Shown here piece by piece: positions 36,598-45,512 of a stretch of 64,000 nt of DNA (position 1 is the stretch's first letter; the number at the start of each line of letters is the position of its first letter). The stretch is taken from assembly GCA_002838205.1 (NCBI GenBank), contig CP017950.1, forward strand, positions 496,001 through 560,000. Direction: 5' to 3'. The translations under genes and the position numbers were made by a program. A model generated the notes under the pieces. That model was not told the DNA's origin and did not search any database. It saw only the letters and a list, made by a program, of their open reading frames with translations. The stretch is from Tenericutes bacterium MZ-XQ. Its GTDB lineage: Bacteria > Bacillota_I > Bacilli_A > Acholeplasmatales > Acholeplasmataceae.

Positions 36598-37733
36598 GAG
36601 TTCACCTCTTTAATCACTTTTTCCGGTTTAAACCTCATGGTATGTTTAGATGCTTTTGAAGGATATCCAAGTCTTGCAAGCATCGCGATATGCATTCCAT
36701 TACCATAAGCTTTATGGATTTTATCATAGACTTGCTTCATCTCATCATAGACTTCAATGGCTTGACTTAATGGTTGAATGACTAATGCTAGCTCATGCAA
36801 TTGAAGGATGAGTTCTTGATATAACATACCTACAGAAATTAACTGTTCTTTACTTAAATCTTCACAGTGAATCATAATAAAAGCGTATGTATGATCAATT
36901 GCTGTTTTTGTACCATTTAGAAAAGCTTTCTTTGTTTGATCTGGGTGATTAAAACTTGGAAAGAACTTCATTAAAATTTGAATAAACCAAATCATAAAAG
37001 CAGGTAATCCTTGTCCTTCAAGAGAAAACCCATATGGATGTGTGTTCTTGGAAGACTCATTGTTTTTAAACAATCTACATGTCTCATTCATGACATCTTG
37101 ATTTCTAGCTTCAATAAAAGCCGCTTCAAGTGCTAAATGACCAATATGAGTGACTTGCTCTTTGTCATCCAACAAACTTAACGTAACACCTTCATAAGTA
37201 TTTAATGCTTCTATTGTTTTTTTCATATGCTCTGTGAGCTTATTTTCTTTATAGACGCCTCTATTGGTGTCTGGCTTAAACATATGCTCATAAAACATAT
37301 GCTTTTTCGCAATTGTTTTTTTTATGGTGATTATTGCAAGTCTTTGATATATATGCCAATCATCAGAAAAATTGAACTGAATATCCAAATCATAACCTAA
37401 AACATGTGCTGCAATTTCCATATTTTTTAAACATGTGCCTTGCGAGATGAATAGTTGTCTGTGATCTGGATCAACATATTCTGTTAAATGACATCAATCA
37501 ATATACATATCAAAGCTATCTTGATCTAGACCGAGTACAAATTTCCATGGTTGTGTATTATGCCCTGAACTTGCAAGTAGACCATGGGCTATGATTTGCT
37601 TTCTAGGATCGTTATATGTTTTATGAAAATCTTTACGCCATGAATCCAAATAATTTCTATGGTTTTTAAAGAATAAATATCTTATCAGTCCATAACTGAA
37701 AATAATGATAATACTTGTTATTAACCATATCAT
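36594..37733 (-). pseudogene. Acg-type nitroreductase-like gene with in-frame stop
   Basis: A single frame of 379 codons from the ATG at 37733 is broken by TGA at 37494-37496. Before it, ASSGHNTQPWKFVLGLDQDSF is the FMN-binding opening of Acg-family nitroreductases. After it the same frame continues LTEYVDPDHRQLFISQGTCLKNMEIAAHVLGYDL. TGA is a genuine stop elsewhere here, so this is a nonsense change, and only the part after 37421 could restart. The N-terminus carries a membrane helix (MIWLITSIIIIFSYGL). It is coupled to the TetR gene downstream. Confidence 0.8.
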
Positions 37734-37734
37734 T

Positions 37735-38289
37735 TCATATACCATCCTTTGCAATACTTGTTTTAAACTCTTCAGCAAGCATTGCATATTGATATGTATT
37801 AAACCATATGGGTTCTTGATGTTCATCAACTTTAAAATACATGTTTTTCATATAGCTTGCTTCTCTTCTAAAACCTAATCGTTCTAAAAGTTTGTAAGAT
37901 GCGCTGTTTTCTTGATTACAGTATGCGACTATTCTGTGAATGTGTTGATTCATAAATAGATCAAACAATATCGCTTGAGTAGCTTCAGTTGCATATCCAA
38001 AATGTTGATATACTGGATTAAAAACATAGCCTATGTTTTTTGTGCGAACATCATCAGGACCTTCATTACCTACATATAAATTGCCAATGACTTTTTGCTC
38101 ATCTTTTAAGACAACAGCAATGAAAGCTGGATTATCTCTTCTACTCACTGCACTTGCTACTGCTTCTTCATATGTAAATGGATCATAAGGTTCATATGTA
38201 CAGACACTTTTTTCTTTCAAATATTCATATAAATCGTTTGCATCTTCTTTTTCAAATCTTCTTAATATTAATCGCTTTGTTTCTATCAT
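37735..38289 (-). CDS. GNAT N-acetyltransferase (RimJ/RimL-like)
   Basis: 184 aa. It has the RimJ/RimL family frame: IETKRLILRRFEKEDANDLYEYL at the start, KNIGYVFNPVYQHFGYATEATQAIL near residue 85-110 and ENSASYKLLERLGFRREASYMKN near 130-150. The target is probably a protein N-terminus or a small amine; it cannot be told. It ends just before the nitroreductase start. Confidence 0.9.
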   Translation of the reverse strand: MIETKRLILRRFEKEDANDLYEYLKEKSVCTYEPYDPFTYEEAVASAVSRRDNPAFIAVVLKDEQKVIGNLYVGNEGPDDVRTKNIGYVFNPVYQHFGYATEATQAILFDLFMNQHIHRIVAYCNQENSASYKLLERLGFRREASYMKNMYFKVDEHQEPIWFNTYQYAMLAEEFKTSIAKDGI

Positions 38290-38371
38290 TTCTATACCTT
38301 CTTCAATTTAAGTATACCGTTAGTATATTTAATACACTTTAATTATACACACAAAAATATATCTGTCAATA

Positions 38372-38415
38372 CTAAAAATAAAAGAAATCGCTTTTTTGAT
38401 TCAAACGATTTCTTT
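38372..38415 (-). terminator. Terminator of the seven-gene ABC/two-component operon
   Basis: AAAGAAATCG and CGATTTCTTT (38381-38390 and 38406-38415) form a ten-pair stem; on the minus strand it is followed by TATTTTTAG. It lies six bases after the serine hydrolase stop. Confidence 0.8.
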
Positions 38416-38420
38416 ATAGC

Positions 38421-39857
38421 TTATTTTCTTAATTTTTTTAATAATGATAAACTCACGAAACTACCAATACTTAAATTTAGAATCAGCAATGCATAAACCA
38501 AATATTCAAAATGGATAGGGATTAAGACATGAATAAACATGTAATTTCCTGTTAAGAAATAAATAATAAAGTATGCTGTTAATACCCAAAATGCCAAAAA
38601 TAATATGTAATACAAGAGTTTGTTAATCTGTTTTTTCTTAATCATTTTAAAGATCAAGAGCCCTGCACAATATAATGTCATAGCAATCAATACTTCAAAT
38701 ATAATCATTAATGTATGAATGTTTTTGATGCCAGGAGCATCTAAATCATAGGCATCATTTAACATTGTCGATAACATTGAGATTAATGGATATGTCCTTT
38801 GACTGTTTGACATAACAACATAACCACTTTGATTTTTTAAATCAATATGATAAAAAGCCATAAATCCCAAACCTTGTCCTCCGTGTGCAAATGTCACAGA
38901 TTCACCCATACTTTCAACAAAAACGCCATAACCATATCCATCAAAGGCTAAGCCGTAACCTCCTAAAGAAATATCAGGGTCGAATGTTAAAAGTAGATCT
39001 ATATGCTCATTATCAATGATTTCACCGTGAATCAGTCCATATAAAAATTTATAATAATCACTTGATGTCGATAATAAACCACCAGATCCTAATTCCGGAT
39101 AGCGATAATGATCGATTCTATTTTTATACTGGTCATATCCAAAAGCAAGATCATCCAAATCAATATCATCATAAGAAAAAGAAGTATGCATCATTTCAAG
39201 TGGTTCAAACACATAAGTTTTCGCAAGATGCTCATATCCATCTTCGTCAACTTGATTAATGATATACTCTAAAAGATTATACCCAACATTGGAGTAAAAA
39301 TATCCTCCATTTGGTCTTTTTTGATTCAAGTCATAAATGAGCGCTTCTTCTAAAGACATCATGCTCTGATCATTTATAGCAAACATACGATTAAAATCAC
39401 CTAAAGGCATATATGCTTCATGCTTTAAAATTTGATGGATCGTTACATCATGAAATATGTCTGGGATTTTTGAAATAAATGATTCACTTACAAGATCTTT
39501 TAATTGAGCATCTAAGTCTATCTGATTATTTTCTACCATTTTTAAGATCAAGACCGCAGTCACTGTTTTTGACAATGATTGTGCTCTAAAAACAGTTTGA
39601 TCATCTATCAAATCCATGTTATTAAAGTCTTTATATCCAAAAGTTTTATGCACTTGTTCTTCATGATCAAAAAGGGTAAGTTGTACACCAGGAATGTCAT
39701 ATCTTTCCATCATTTCCACTATTTGAGCATCTATTTGATCTTCATATAGATCGATATGATCCACAGTTGGAATGGGATGATACAAAAACAATATCAGCAA
39801 TAAGCTCATTGAAATGATGATTCCTAAATGAATTATAATATTTTTAATGATACGCAT
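38421..39857 (-). CDS. Membrane-bound beta-lactamase-family serine hydrolase
   Basis: 479 aa from the ATG at 39857, which has GAGGT upstream. After one N-terminal helix comes a class C beta-lactamase/DD-peptidase fold with the SxxK motif SLSK, YSN in FYSNVGYNLL, and HGGQG in place of KTG. Four more helices follow at about 370-475. Such proteins act outside the cell on peptidoglycan or D-amino-acid peptides. It is the last gene of an operon with a histidine kinase and an ABC exporter, which suggests envelope stress or peptide antibiotic response. Confidence 0.85.
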   Translation of the reverse strand: MRIIKNIIIHLGIIISMSLLLILFLYHPIPTVDHIDLYEDQIDAQIVEMMERYDIPGVQLTLFDHEEQVHKTFGYKDFNNMDLIDDQTVFRAQSLSKTVTAVLILKMVENNQIDLDAQLKDLVSESFISKIPDIFHDVTIHQILKHEAYMPLGDFNRMFAINDQSMMSLEEALIYDLNQKRPNGGYFYSNVGYNLLEYIINQVDEDGYEHLAKTYVFEPLEMMHTSFSYDDIDLDDLAFGYDQYKNRIDHYRYPELGSGGLLSTSSDYYKFLYGLIHGEIIDNEHIDLLLTFDPDISLGGYGLAFDGYGYGVFVESMGESVTFAHGGQGLGFMAFYHIDLKNQSGYVVMSNSQRTYPLISMLSTMLNDAYDLDAPGIKNIHTLMIIFEVLIAMTLYCAGLLIFKMIKKKQINKLLYYILFLAFWVLTAYFIIYFLTGNYMFIHVLIPIHFEYLVYALLILNLSIGSFVSLSLLKKLRK

Positions 39858-39867
39858 AAATACCTCA

Positions 39868-41265
39868 TCATCTAATAGTGATTCTAAATATCGTCTTATC
39901 ATGCTCATCAGCAGTTAAAACTATATCTCCACCATGTTTTTCTACTAATTTTTTTGTAATCGCAAGTCCTAAGCCAGAGCCTTCTTTGGATGTTCTAGAT
40001 GTATCTCCTCTATAAAAAGGCATAAAAATATGCTTTCTTATATGTTCATCAATACCAACACCATTATCTTTAACATCGATGATGACACATGCTTTAATCG
40101 CTTTGAGTTCAACACTAACTTTTGTATGTTTAGGATTATAATGAATCGCATTACTTAATAAGTTAGATATTGCACGATGGATTGCTTTTTTATCTATCTT
40201 CAACATGAAACGTTCCAAATCGCAATTAAACGCTAACTCAATATCCTTCTCTTCTGCTTGTTCATAGAACTCCGCAACAACCAAACGTACGACCTCAACG
40301 ATATTTTCATCCTTCATCTCTAGTTGATATCCAGCGTTTTCTAATTTTGATAATTCAAACAAATCATCAACAAGTTGTGCGAGTTTCTGTGATTTTTTAT
40401 AAATCGTGTTTAAAACGTTTTTGACTTTGACAGGATCATTAATCATTCCTTCAGATAAAGCCTTGGAAAAACCTGAAATGGTAGTGATTGGTGTTTTTAA
40501 ATCATGTGAGATATGGACAAACATTTCATTTTTCAAATGTTCGATTTCCTGTTTTTCTAATGCTTGTTGATGCAGTTTTTCAATCATCATATTAAATGCA
40601 TCTCTAATTTCCAAAAATTCATACTCAGCTTTAAAATCCATTGGCGTTTCAAGTTGTTTTTCTGTCACTTCTTTTAATCCTAAAGAGATTTTTTCAAGCG
40701 GCATTTTAATCTTCTTTGCTGTCCATTTGGTATAAACCCATACATTGCCTATAAATAATAAAATAAATACAATCACGCTTAATATAAGCGTTATGACAAT
40801 TTGATTACTTGTATCAAATAAACCAAATGTGATGTTGATGTTAAGCTCAACTGCATCTTCAGGAAGCACAACTAATAAAATAAGGGTTTCATCTTCTGTA
40901 GATAGAAAAGCTTCAGACTGATAGAAATATGCTTGATGTTCTTGATATCCGATAAGATCAGCTAAGTCAGCTAATGTATAATTCATAAAAGCTGTTTTCT
41001 TATCTCCTTTGACAAAAATGACATCGCCCTGACTGTCTATAATTTCAATCCATCCACCTGCAATTTCTAAATCTGTCATATCGATGGTTTCATAATTTTC
41101 TTTAACAAGACTTTCTGCAGTGATTTTAGGCATGACTTCATCTTGCATGGAAGACGTTAAAAAAACTGCAGATAGCATAATCGTTAAGAAAACGATAAAA
41201 ACTAATACAGCTGTAAATAATACATAGTTTTTGATTAACGTTTGAAAAACACTTCTTTTCTTCAT
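39868..41265 (-). CDS. Sensor histidine kinase
   Basis: 465 aa from the ATG at 41265 (AGGGAT upstream). Helix 1 is at about 10-33, an extracellular sensor at 34-150, helix 2 near 155-180, then HAMP. The phosphoacceptor box is FVHISHDLKTPITTISG near 255, the N box AISNLLSNAIHYNP near 365, and the ATP lid motifs DNGVGI and GSGLGLAITKK. All catalytic boxes are intact. Its partner regulator gene just upstream is frameshifted. Confidence 0.94.
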   Translation of the reverse strand: MKKRSVFQTLIKNYVLFTAVLVFIVFLTIMLSAVFLTSSMQDEVMPKITAESLVKENYETIDMTDLEIAGGWIEIIDSQGDVIFVKGDKKTAFMNYTLADLADLIGYQEHQAYFYQSEAFLSTEDETLILLVVLPEDAVELNINITFGLFDTSNQIVITLILSVIVFILLFIGNVWVYTKWTAKKIKMPLEKISLGLKEVTEKQLETPMDFKAEYEFLEIRDAFNMMIEKLHQQALEKQEIEHLKNEMFVHISHDLKTPITTISGFSKALSEGMINDPVKVKNVLNTIYKKSQKLAQLVDDLFELSKLENAGYQLEMKDENIVEVVRLVVAEFYEQAEEKDIELAFNCDLERFMLKIDKKAIHRAISNLLSNAIHYNPKHTKVSVELKAIKACVIIDVKDNGVGIDEHIRKHIFMPFYRGDTSRTSKEGSGLGLAITKKLVEKHGGDIVLTADEHDKTIFRITIR

Positions 41266-41266
41266 G

Positions 41267-41961
41267 TTATCCCTGCTTTTCAAAACGATACCCTAATCCG
41301 CGTATCGTTTTTAAATACTTTGGCTCACTTGGATGATCTTCAATCTTCTCTCTAATTTTCCTAATATGAACCATAATCGTTAAATCATCTCCATCACTAA
41401 ACTCACTCCATACATGTTCAAATATTTGTGAACGTGTAAAAACTTTACCTGGATGACTCATCAATAGCTCTAAAATTTTATATTCTGTAGAGGTTAAAGA
41501 AATCTCTTTTCCCTCTTTTTTTAACATGCAACCTTCTATATCTAATACATAAGGATCAATCTTTATGTACTTAGGTTCATCATCTATATGATACATATTT
41601 TTCCTTCTTAGTTGAGCATCAACTCTTGCAACAACTTCTAAAGGATTAAATGGCTTCGCCATATAATCTCTGCACCTAAGCCTAAACCTAAGATTTTGTC
41701 GACATCTTCATGCTTAGCAGATAGCATAATGACAGGAAAAGGATAGATTGATCTGATTTTTTTAACCAAATTAAACCCATCCATTTTTGGCATCATCACA
41801 TCGATGATGGCTAAATCAACTTTTTTATTTTGGATTTTTTGCCATGCATCAAGGCCGTCGTATGCTTCTATGATTTCATATCCTTTTTGTTCTAAATAAA
41901 GTGATAATAGCTCAATGATTTCTTTCTCATCATCAACGATTAATATCTTTTCTTTCATCAT
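41267..41961 (-). pseudogene. OmpR-family response regulator, frameshifted
   Basis: The receiver frame (41961 downward) holds ILIVDDEKE and the phosphorylation site AIIDVMMPKMDG, then leaves frame after GLGLGA. The other frame resumes as YMAKPFNPLEVVARV and carries the complete winged helix ending IRGLGYRFEKQG. The DNA reads GCAGAGATTAT where GCAGATGATTAT would give the conserved GADDYMAKPF; one T missing near 41668 accounts for it. The neighbouring kinase gene is intact, so either the system has just been lost or the base is an assembly error. Confidence 0.88.
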
Positions 41962-42446
41962 TCATCTTCCTTTGTTTTTTCCATATACAAAGCATCTTGA
42001 TGCTCTTTTGATGTTATGTGCTCTTTCACTTTAAATCCAAGTTTTTCATATAATAGTAATGCTTTATGATTATCTTTGTGCGGATCCACCCAAACAATAT
42101 CTGCTCCTTGCATAAAAGCTTTATCAATTGCATAAGACAAAGCTATAAATGCGATACCCTTACCTCTAGCATGCTTGTGAAGTTTGATATCTAAACTTGC
42201 TTTATGATCATTTGGATTGATGTGGTAAAATGTTTCACCACAAAAAACGTTATCCTTATAAATTGAATAGTGATTAACTAATGGTCTATGCTTATCAATC
42301 CACTCATACCAATTCAGCATTTGATCTTTGGTTTGCTTGAGACCGTCAGGAAATCCAACATATGTCATAACTTCTCCGTCCGCCCATAATGTTTGTATGT
42401 TTGTGATATCCTTTTGTTGTGTTTCAGTGATTTTCAGTTGTTTCAT
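41958..42446 (-). CDS. GNAT N-acetyltransferase within the ABC/two-component operon
   Basis: 162 aa. The acetyl-CoA loop is SLDIKLHKHARGKGIAFIALSYAI near residues 85-108, followed by HKDNHKALLLYEKLGFKVKEH. Its start overlaps the stop of the upstream gene (ATGA), and its own stop overlaps the start of the regulator gene, so it is firmly part of the operon. A role in modifying a toxic peptide or amine is a guess from that context. Confidence 0.87.
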   Translation of the reverse strand: MKQLKITETQQKDITNIQTLWADGEVMTYVGFPDGLKQTKDQMLNWYEWIDKHRPLVNHYSIYKDNVFCGETFYHINPNDHKASLDIKLHKHARGKGIAFIALSYAIDKAFMQGADIVWVDPHKDNHKALLLYEKLGFKVKEHITSKEHQDALYMEKTKEDE

Positions 42447-43414
42447 ATAGACTCCATTTCATCATCGATATTTGCAATCAAAAGCTCAAACAAGCTAGAA
42501 CTCGAGTTAAATACTTGAGTCTTCCAATCCGGATCATATGTATCTAAAAGCAAAGATATGGCCATACCGCTTCTTAAATATTTTTCTTTACCACCAATAT
42601 CTTCATTGATATCTTCTATATATTGATTATACAATTGCTTTTCATCTAAAGCAAATAGTGTTTTTAATTGTACATATCTTGCAGTACCTTCAATCTTCTC
42701 ATAGTAGTTTTCAAGATATAGGATGTCATCAACAATTTCTTGATCATATGTTTGATTGAGTGCATTGATATACATCTGTCTTGCATGCTTGTAGTCATTA
42801 ATCGTTTTTTCTCCTTTTATAATATCATATAAAACACGATTTTGTTTCAGCTGTAATTCATAAAGATCTTTGTCATCTTTAATTGACTCGATATACTGAT
42901 ATGTTTCTCTTTCATCAAAATCATTTGGCATGGTTCTAAAAATGTCATCTTCATAATATTTCATTTGATATCCATGAAAGATTTCATGATATAAAAGCGC
43001 AATATAATGATTGTTTGTAAGCTTCATACCACTTAAGCTAAAAGCACTTGATAACAAAGGTCCACCTTCATAACCATCGTTCATCAATCTTCCTAACTTC
43101 TCCATTGCATCTTTTGACGGCATAAATACTTGAATCTCATCATCAACCTTATAGACGGTTGCTGCTAGAACAGGAAGTAATGGTTCTCTTTTTGTTTTTT
43201 CACCCTTATAAAAAAGATATGCGTTATCATCTTCTCTAATTTCAATAGGAAAAACTCCCATATCAAAATTAGGCCAAATATCTTCTTCATTGACTTGAAA
43301 AGCCTCTTCTATTAACGATTCTTCTAAATCTGGAAAATCGTCTTTTTGTAACAAAATAAAACTTGAGATTAAAATAATACCAAACATGATAAAACCTGCT
43401 TTAAATCTCTTCAT
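42443..43414 (-). CDS. Putative membrane-anchored HExxH metalloprotein
   Basis: 323 aa. A helix at about residues 8-24 anchors it outside the membrane. ALLYHEIFHGYQMKYYED near residue 140 is a zinc HExxH motif, and YYEKIEGTARYVQ about 80 residues later could supply the third ligand Glu, as in gluzincin-type peptidases. No family is recognised. It lies between an ABC permease gene and a GNAT gene with overlap or 2-base spacing, so a role in cutting or trapping the molecule handled by the exporter is possible. Confidence 0.65.
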   Translation of the reverse strand: MKRFKAGFIMFGIILISSFILLQKDDFPDLEESLIEEAFQVNEEDIWPNFDMGVFPIEIREDDNAYLFYKGEKTKREPLLPVLAATVYKVDDEIQVFMPSKDAMEKLGRLMNDGYEGGPLLSSAFSLSGMKLTNNHYIALLYHEIFHGYQMKYYEDDIFRTMPNDFDERETYQYIESIKDDKDLYELQLKQNRVLYDIIKGEKTINDYKHARQMYINALNQTYDQEIVDDILYLENYYEKIEGTARYVQLKTLFALDEKQLYNQYIEDINEDIGGKEKYLRSGMAISLLLDTYDPDWKTQVFNSSSSLFELLIANIDDEMESI

Positions 43415-43416
43415 AC

Positions 43417-44172
43417 TTAAACATCCTTTCTTAGACTCACCATGGTAAGTGAAAGTGCTACATATAAGAAAATGCTAACTGTAATGAGTGGCAATAATTC
43501 TATACTAGCTCCTAAGAGAGCAGATGAAGCCTGTTCTTGGACACTACCTAAATCTGGCACAATATATAAAACAGTCTTTAAAACAACTGAAAGTGACCCT
43601 TCAACAGCAGATACTGCAGTTTTAATTGATCCATAAGCTACACCAACACTATAAATAACTAAGCCAATGATTGCGTTGATAAAACTAGGTATGTACATGC
43701 TTAGCAAACTCATGATTGCTGCTAATGCTGATATATTGATTGATAAAATAAGCATACTCAAACATACATATAATAATAAATCAAATCTACCAAATCCAAC
43801 AATCATCACGACTAAAGTTAAATTGATTGCGGCCATAAATATAAGAGATGTAAATATGTTTCCTAATGCTAATGCAAATGTATAATTGCCTTTTTTAATA
43901 CCTCTAGATAAAATCAAATGAGGTGTTTTTCTCTCAAATTCTAGCGGAATGGTTTGTATACTAGTCATCATTGCAAGTATCGATCCTAAAAAAGTATTGA
44001 TTGCTATCGCTACAGGTATTCTCTGCTCAAAGCTAGTAATTTTCACACCATTAATGGATAATCCATTCCCCATACTAATCAGTAACATAAGCAACATACC
44101 AATGATTAAAACGATTGAAATTGCTTTACTTCTAAATTTCTCTTTAATCACATTAAATGCTATCGTTAACAT
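43417..44172 (-). CDS. ABC-2-type transporter permease
   Basis: 251 aa with six predicted helices; the first follows a short cytosolic lead MLTIAFNVIKEKFRSKA, as in ABC-2 membrane proteins of NosY/NatB type. The start at 44172 has GGGAGGT and overlaps the ATPase gene by 20 bases. It forms the exporter with the ATPase upstream. Substrate unknown. Confidence 0.87.
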   Translation of the reverse strand: MLTIAFNVIKEKFRSKAISIVLIIGMLLMLLISMGNGLSINGVKITSFEQRIPVAIAINTFLGSILAMMTSIQTIPLEFERKTPHLILSRGIKKGNYTFALALGNIFTSLIFMAAINLTLVVMIVGFGRFDLLLYVCLSMLILSINISALAAIMSLLSMYIPSFINAIIGLVIYSVGVAYGSIKTAVSAVEGSLSVVLKTVLYIVPDLGSVQEQASSALLGASIELLPLITVSIFLYVALSLTMVSLRKDV

Positions 44173-44854
44173 TATTTTTACCTCCCATTGCTTTGATGAA
44201 GATAGATTCTAGACTCATTGCTTGTTCATCACATCTTAAATCTACTTCTTTTACTACATGTCCATCCTTAATCATACACACTCTGTCTGCCACAGTTTCA
44301 ACATCATTTAATATGTGTGAATTTAGCAATATCGTTTTACCTTCACGCTTTAACTTTAAAATGAGTTTCTTCATCTCAATTCTACCTAGAACATCTAATC
44401 CAGCACTAGGTTCATCAAATATTAACACATCTGGATCTCCTAAAAGTGCTTGTGCAACAGCAAGCCTTTGCAGCATACCTTTAGAAAATTTTTGTACCTT
44501 TCGATGCATGTCATTTTCTAATCCAACTTTTTTTAAACATAACTTGATATGTTCTTCAAATCCATTTTTTGGTAGTTTTTGAATTTTCGCATAAAAAGCT
44601 AATACTTCATAAGCTGTAAGATACCCATGAAAATATGGTGTCTCTGGTTGATAACCTATTTTTAGATGATCATCTTTAATTATTTGTCCATCATCTAGTG
44701 TTGCTAAACCTAAGATCATTTTAATTGTTGTTGTCTTACCCGCACCATTTGGTCCTAACAAACCAAAAATCTCACCTTGTCTTACTTCAAAACTTAATCG
44801 ATTAAGTACGCTCTTATTTTCATAAGTTTTTTCTAAATTGATGCATTTTATCAT
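44153..44854 (-). CDS. ABC transporter ATP-binding protein
   Basis: 233 aa. Walker A is GLLGPNGAGKTTTIKM near residue 35, the signature FSKGMLQRLAVAQAL is a common variant of LSGGQ, and Walker B is VLIFDEPSAGLD near 150, with the switch His in LLNSHIL. First gene of the seven-gene operon. It energises the ABC-2 permease, probably an exporter for an antimicrobial or lipid-like compound. Confidence 0.94.
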   Translation of the reverse strand: MIKCINLEKTYENKSVLNRLSFEVRQGEIFGLLGPNGAGKTTTIKMILGLATLDDGQIIKDDHLKIGYQPETPYFHGYLTAYEVLAFYAKIQKLPKNGFEEHIKLCLKKVGLENDMHRKVQKFSKGMLQRLAVAQALLGDPDVLIFDEPSAGLDVLGRIEMKKLILKLKREGKTILLNSHILNDVETVADRVCMIKDGHVVKEVDLRCDEQAMSLESIFIKAMGGKNNVNDSI

Positions 44855-44886
44855 ATTTTAAACCTCTTTTCTTTGAGTTCATCCAT

Positions 44887-44944
44887 AGTATAAATCATCA
44901 ACCTTTATCTTTACGATGAGTAACCTTAAGATTGGCTTAAGATT
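44887..44944 (-). promoter_or_regulatory. Operon promoter with 11-bp-spaced direct repeat (candidate OmpR-type site)
   Basis: AATCTTAAG on the minus strand occurs twice with a period of exactly 11 bases (44925-44933 and 44936-44944). It lies about ten bases upstream of a weak -35 position and a -10 TATACT at 44887-44892. OmpR-family regulators bind such 11-bp direct repeats and activate from this distance. The operon encodes one, so autoregulation is likely. Confidence 0.5.
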
Positions 44945-44976
44945 ACAAGACAAGTATCTAAAATCCAAAATGCATA

Positions 44977-44985
44977 TGTTATAAT
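44977..44985 (+). promoter_or_regulatory. Extended -10 promoter of the 45016 gene
   Basis: TG, one base and a perfect TATAAT (44980-44985) form an extended -10 element; no good -35 is seen. The coding region begins 31 bases later after GAGGAAGG. Confidence 0.5.
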
Positions 44986-45015
44986 AAAATCAAATTAAAC
45001 GAGGAAGGTATATAT

Positions 45016-45468
45016 ATGGAACACTTAGTCTATTTAGACCATAAAGCAAAAGAGCTTGAAAAAATTATAGAAAAAACTAAAACTAAAATCATTAGAGGAG
45101 CGACAGGAAGAAAGCTACCATATGGTAGGGTCTTTGAAGATGAAATATTGTATTTTGTAGAAAACGATGGATCTCAACTCATTAAAGCAAAAGCATATGT
45201 GAAGTCAGTTTTTAATTCTGAGCCACTAACTCCTGAAGCATCAACAAACCTCATCTTAAGTGAACAACCTGATTTGAACTTAACAGATGCACAGCTTAAA
45301 AGATGGTCAGGAAAAAAAAGATTATGTATTGTTGAAATTAAAGGGTTTGAAATGTTAGATCAACCAATCCCTTATTATAGACAAAAAAATATGGATGACT
45401 GGATAACAGTCGCCCATATTAATGAAATTTTAGAAGATCAAGACTATCAGTCACTTAGAATTAAATAA
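45016..45468 (+). CDS. Hypothetical protein, possibly PUA/ASCH-like
   Basis: 150 aa, soluble. An N-terminal helix is followed by IRGATGRKLPYGRVFEDEILYFVEND and AKAYVKSVFNSEPLTPE, which resemble the opening strands of PUA/ASCH-like barrels that bind RNA or nucleotides. The C-terminal part (CIVEIKGFEMLDQPIPYYRQKNMDDWI) has a strand pattern that fits but no catalytic motif. Monocistronic, divergent from the ABC operon. GAGGAAGG precedes the ATG. The family call is tentative. Confidence 0.6.
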   Translation: MEHLVYLDHKAKELEKIIEKTKTKIIRGATGRKLPYGRVFEDEILYFVENDGSQLIKAKAYVKSVFNSEPLTPEASTNLILSEQPDLNLTDAQLKRWSGKKRLCIVEIKGFEMLDQPIPYYRQKNMDDWITVAHINEILEDQDYQSLRIK

Positions 45469-45512
45469 GCTTTTTTAAAAATTGATTTTGAATGTATAGA
45501 TTTATGAGGTGG

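Noticed and set aside
37494-37496. In-frame TGA read as tryptophan or selenocysteine in the nitroreductase-like gene
   Set aside because: TGA ends several intact genes in functional overlaps (42443, 36594, 15580), and no selenocysteine insertion element or TGA-Trp usage was seen elsewhere, so a nonsense change is simpler.
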